Below, piece after piece: positions 61,576-64,000 of a stretch of 64,000 nt of DNA. The number at the start of each line of letters is the position of its first letter. The first letter of the stretch is position 1. Source of the DNA: Flavobacterium yafengii (GTDB lineage: Bacteria; Bacteroidota; Bacteroidia; Flavobacteriales; Flavobacteriaceae). A program made the translations under genes and the position numbers. Under the pieces are notes generated by a model. The model searched no databases. It was given only the letters and a program-made list of their open reading frames with translations, and was not told where the DNA came from. The stretch is from assembly GCF_030010375.1 (NCBI RefSeq), contig NZ_JASCRY010000004.1, positions 124,001 to 188,000 on the forward strand. Direction: 5' to 3'.

Positions 61576-62955
61576 TTATTTAGAAAACTCTAATCCTTTT
61601 AATTTTTGCCAACCTCCACGAGTGAAATCAGGAATTTCAACTGGTGCAGAATTGTTATCCAAAGAAATTTCTGTAAGAGGAGCTAGACAAGACCATTCTG
61701 CCAAATCATACACATCCATATCCAATGGAAGTCCGTTTTGTAAACAATAAATCAAACGGTAATCCATTATAAAATCCATACCACCATGACCGCCAACTTT
61801 TTTGGCTTTTTCTTCTATTCCCACCACAATCGGGTGTTTGTACTTTTCCATCAAAGCTTTTTTCACATCAGCAGGGACAAAACTGTGGGCATTCAATTTT
61901 TCATGATTGGGTGTAATATCTGAACCTACAGATTTAGAATCCAAGGCATAACCCTCTAAAGGATATTTATTGGCAAACCCTTTTGTTCCGCTAAGTTGAT
62001 ACATACGACTGTAAGGACGTGGTGAAGTCACATCATGTTGAATTTGGATTGTTTTTCCTTTTTCGGTACGAATCATGGTCATTGTGTGATCCCCGTTTCT
62101 AAAATCTTTTACTTCTATTCCTGATTTTTCTTTAATGTAAGCAGGGTTACCAACGGCTTTAGTATCCATAGAAACCAAATAGTTCATTTTGTCTCCACGG
62201 TGAATGTTCAATGCTTGACAAGCAGGTCCCATTCCATGCGTTGCATAAATATCGCCACGGTGTTTTTTGTTATAATCCATACGCCAGTTATTCCAATACT
62301 CGCCCCAGAACGGTTGAAGTCCGTGGATATAAGCCCCTTCAGCATGCATAATTTCTCCAAACAATCCTTGTTGAGCCATATTTAATGTCGTCAATTCGAA
62401 GAAGTCATACACACAATTTTCCAATTGCATACAGTGCTTACGCGTTTTTTCGGAGGTATTAATTAAGTCCCAAATTTCTTCCATTGTCATGGCACCAGGA
62501 ACTTCAATGGCTACATTTTTACCATCTTTCATGGCTTGAACACCAATTTTTGCATGGTTTTTCCAATCTGTTGCTACATATACAAGATCTACATTAGGAA
62601 GTGCCGTCACTTTTCTCCAAGCATTTTCATCCCCAAAAAATTCTTTTGCTTTAGGAAGTCCCGCTTTAGTAAGAATTTCGTTTGCCGATTTGGTGTTGGT
62701 TTCTAGCATATCGCACAATGCAACAATCTCCACTCCCGGAATATGTGTCATACGTTCTACCGCACCTGGACCACGCATTCCTAAACCGATGAACGCAATA
62801 CGAACCGTAGGAATGGGAGCTGTAGCAAGACGCAAAACATCCGTTTGTCCTTTAGCACGTTTTGGAGCCGGGGTTTTAATCATTTGAGCCGATACATTTG
62901 CCCATCCTAAAAAAAGAAAGGAAATAAGTAGCAATTTAAAAATACTAGTTTTCAT
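61576..62955 (-). CDS. GH109-type alpha-N-acetylgalactosaminidase (Gfo/Idh/MocA fold)
   Basis: NAD-dependent glycosidase that removes alpha-GalNAc by an oxidation-elimination mechanism. 459 aa with a Sec signal peptide (MKTSIFKLLLISFLFLGWANVSAQ), NAD loop RIAFIGLGMRGPGAVE (about residues 51-66), GKNVAIEVPGAMTMEE and HRGDIYATHGMGPACQALNIHRGDKMNYLVSM, the family's catalytic-site block. The C-terminal half has GGHGGMDFIMDYRLIYCL. Length and motifs fit GH109 and not ordinary dehydrogenases. Exported, so it acts in the periplasm or outside. Same strand as GH20, 346 bp apart with a terminator between. Confidence 0.9.
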   Translation of the reverse strand: MKTSIFKLLLISFLFLGWANVSAQMIKTPAPKRAKGQTDVLRLATAPIPTVRIAFIGLGMRGPGAVERMTHIPGVEIVALCDMLETNTKSANEILTKAGLPKAKEFFGDENAWRKVTALPNVDLVYVATDWKNHAKIGVQAMKDGKNVAIEVPGAMTMEEIWDLINTSEKTRKHCMQLENCVYDFFELTTLNMAQQGLFGEIMHAEGAYIHGLQPFWGEYWNNWRMDYNKKHRGDIYATHGMGPACQALNIHRGDKMNYLVSMDTKAVGNPAYIKEKSGIEVKDFRNGDHTMTMIRTEKGKTIQIQHDVTSPRPYSRMYQLSGTKGFANKYPLEGYALDSKSVGSDITPNHEKLNAHSFVPADVKKALMEKYKHPIVVGIEEKAKKVGGHGGMDFIMDYRLIYCLQNGLPLDMDVYDLAEWSCLAPLTEISLDNNSAPVEIPDFTRGGWQKLKGLEFSK

Positions 62956-63055
62956 AATTTTATTTATTTATTTAAAAAAAGGTAGATAATCAAGCTGTAG
63001 ATTACCCATTCTGCAATACTTTATTATTTTTTTTAGCTTAAACCGTGAGTACTCT

Positions 63056-64000
63056 TTACGGTAATGCATTAAAATCAATATCAGGTCTTTTCTGATGTAA
63101 CGGTCTTGTAAAAACGCTTTGTGCTTTGGTAAAATTATTAAAAAAGCCTCCGTTTTTCAAATAGAATGATTCGTTATTTAGCAGGCCACCGGAATAATCC
63201 ATACGATATCCAATAGTACCGGTGTTATCTGTTGTGAATTTTGCGGAGTTAATCTCTGTCCAATTTCCGTTAGCGTCACAATACCATTGATTATTGAATA
63301 ATACTTCGCGAGATTTATTCCCTTGTTCTGGAGAAAAATTTTCTAAGAACGAATGAAATCGTTTTAAATAAGTATTGGTTTCAGGACGGTTGAAACTGGC
63401 TATTAATTGCCATTGGTTTAATTCGGGTGCAAAAAAGTAAGCGGTATAGGTTGTTGAATTATCGTTTTGAGGAATTCCACGGAGTAAAAACTGATACGTG
63501 TTTCCAGCAATCCAATTGTACTTCAAATAACTTTGTCCGCCGGAACCTTCATTGCCAAATTCTCCTGTTGTTACTCCTGCTCCTTTTTTAAGAAGTTTAA
63601 TTTTTTTAGAATCTGGAATAGTTGCCGGATCATCCGTTACAAATGGGCTCCAAACAGAGAATAATACTCTGCGCTCTGTATCCGAATTAACTTGAATACC
63701 AAAATAGCCTTCTGCGAAACCATTTGCCATATAATAAGAACCTATAATATCCTGGCCTTTTGGCACCGTAACTTCGTTGTAATACCATTCGATAGTTGCA
63801 TCTGTTGGTACTTGATAATTTAAGTGTACGGAAGGCCCTCTTCTTCCCCAATGATAAAAACTACCTTCGTCATTTTGAACAAATGCAATTTTGTCTTTAG
63901 CAATCGAGCTGTTAATTGTTACTCTTGAAATAGAAGGAAAATTACTTTTATTCTTGCTGATTCCTTTTATTTTTAAAGCAACATAACCCGGTTCAGTAAT
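63056..64000 (-). CDS. DUF3472 domain protein (partial, N-terminus outside window)
   Basis: The frame is open from the window end to the stop at 63056, so at least 314 C-terminal residues are present; the apparent start at 63766 is only an internal GTG. Recognisable segments are ITEPGYVALKIKGISK, FYHWGRRGPSVHLNYQVP, IEWYYNEVTVPKGQDIIGSYYMANGF and FGIQVNSDTERRVLFSVWSPF, all of the DUF3472 domain. Members are secreted carbohydrate-associated proteins in Bacteroidota polysaccharide loci, of unknown activity. It ends 100 bp upstream of GH109, so the two are probably cotranscribed. Confidence 0.8.
   Translation of the reverse strand: MTEPGYVALKIKGISKNKSNFPSISRVTINSSIAKDKIAFVQNDEGSFYHWGRRGPSVHLNYQVPTDATIEWYYNEVTVPKGQDIIGSYYMANGFAEGYFGIQVNSDTERRVLFSVWSPFVTDDPATIPDSKKIKLLKKGAGVTTGEFGNEGSGGQSYLKYNWIAGNTYQFLLRGIPQNDNSTTYTAYFFAPELNQWQLIASFNRPETNTYLKRFHSFLENFSPEQGNKSREVLFNNQWYCDANGNWTEINSAKFTTDNTGTIGYRMDYSGGLLNNESFYLKNGGFFNNFTKAQSVFTRPLHQKRPDIDFNALP

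Overview
The window looks like a chromosomal segment of an AT-rich Flavobacterium-like member of the Bacteroidota. This rests on recognisable protein families (PorV/PorQ-type outer-membrane protein, DUF4105/Lnb, NagB-PIG-L fusion, Flavobacterium-style TatC and KdsD), on -7 boxes of the TAnnTTTG type, and on the GTCAGTTCGAGTG / TCTCGAGCGCAGTCGAGA kind of intergenic repeat. No database search was run. Names are family-level calls made by reading motifs.

Layout. (1) 1-8179, core cell-envelope genes: partial recQ (-), kdsD-tatC-AhpD-like-lptB (+), a GH25 lysozyme and pssA (-), then a PorV/PorQ-like protein and a DUF4105/Lnb-like protein (+). (2) 8217-46666, about 38 kb with every gene on the minus strand: a large surface-polysaccharide (O-antigen or capsule) locus. 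Read in transcription order it starts with the ABC-2 exporter permease (wzm-like) and soon after the Wzt-like ATPase with a C-terminal glycan-binding-type domain. It then has a long run of about 19 glycosyltransferases, five FkbM-family methyltransferases, a class I methyltransferase, a translationally coupled neuB-neuC-neuA-asnB block for a nonulosonic (sialic-type) acid, an MBOAT/SGNH pair that probably O-acylates the glycan, a GtrB-like/GT-C pair, an O-antigen ligase/polymerase and the polyprenyl-phosphate sugar-1-phosphate transferase. (3) 46667-52275, small accessory or unrelated genes (two-repeat hypothetical, lipoprotein, acyl-CoA dehydrogenase, DUF4256, membrane protein, small secreted protein). 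(4) 52276-64000, an amino-sugar utilisation locus: a LacI-type regulator faces an operon of GHMP kinase, sugar nucleotidyltransferase, FHS-type sugar permease and NagB-PIG-L fusion, followed by GH20 hexosaminidase, GH109-type N-acetylgalactosaminidase and a partial DUF3472 protein.

How it fits together. The surface locus makes a glycan on a lipid carrier, decorates it (nonulosonate, methyl, probably acyl groups, possibly an amide) and exports it by an ABC transporter; tatC, lptB, kdsD, the PorV-like and Lnb-like genes next door also serve the envelope. The final locus would release, import and metabolise N-acetylhexosamines under a LacI-type regulator, for which a palindromic operator candidate lies in the divergent intergenic region.

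Most unusual points: NeuBCA coupled to an AsnB-like amidotransferase; an A-B-A-B tandem series of glycosyltransferase paralogues; five FkbM genes in one locus; the GHMP kinase plus nucleotidyltransferase pair inside a hexosamine operon; two 210-bp tandem repeats each carrying an intrinsic terminator after nagB. No tRNA, rRNA, CRISPR array, transposase or integrase was seen.
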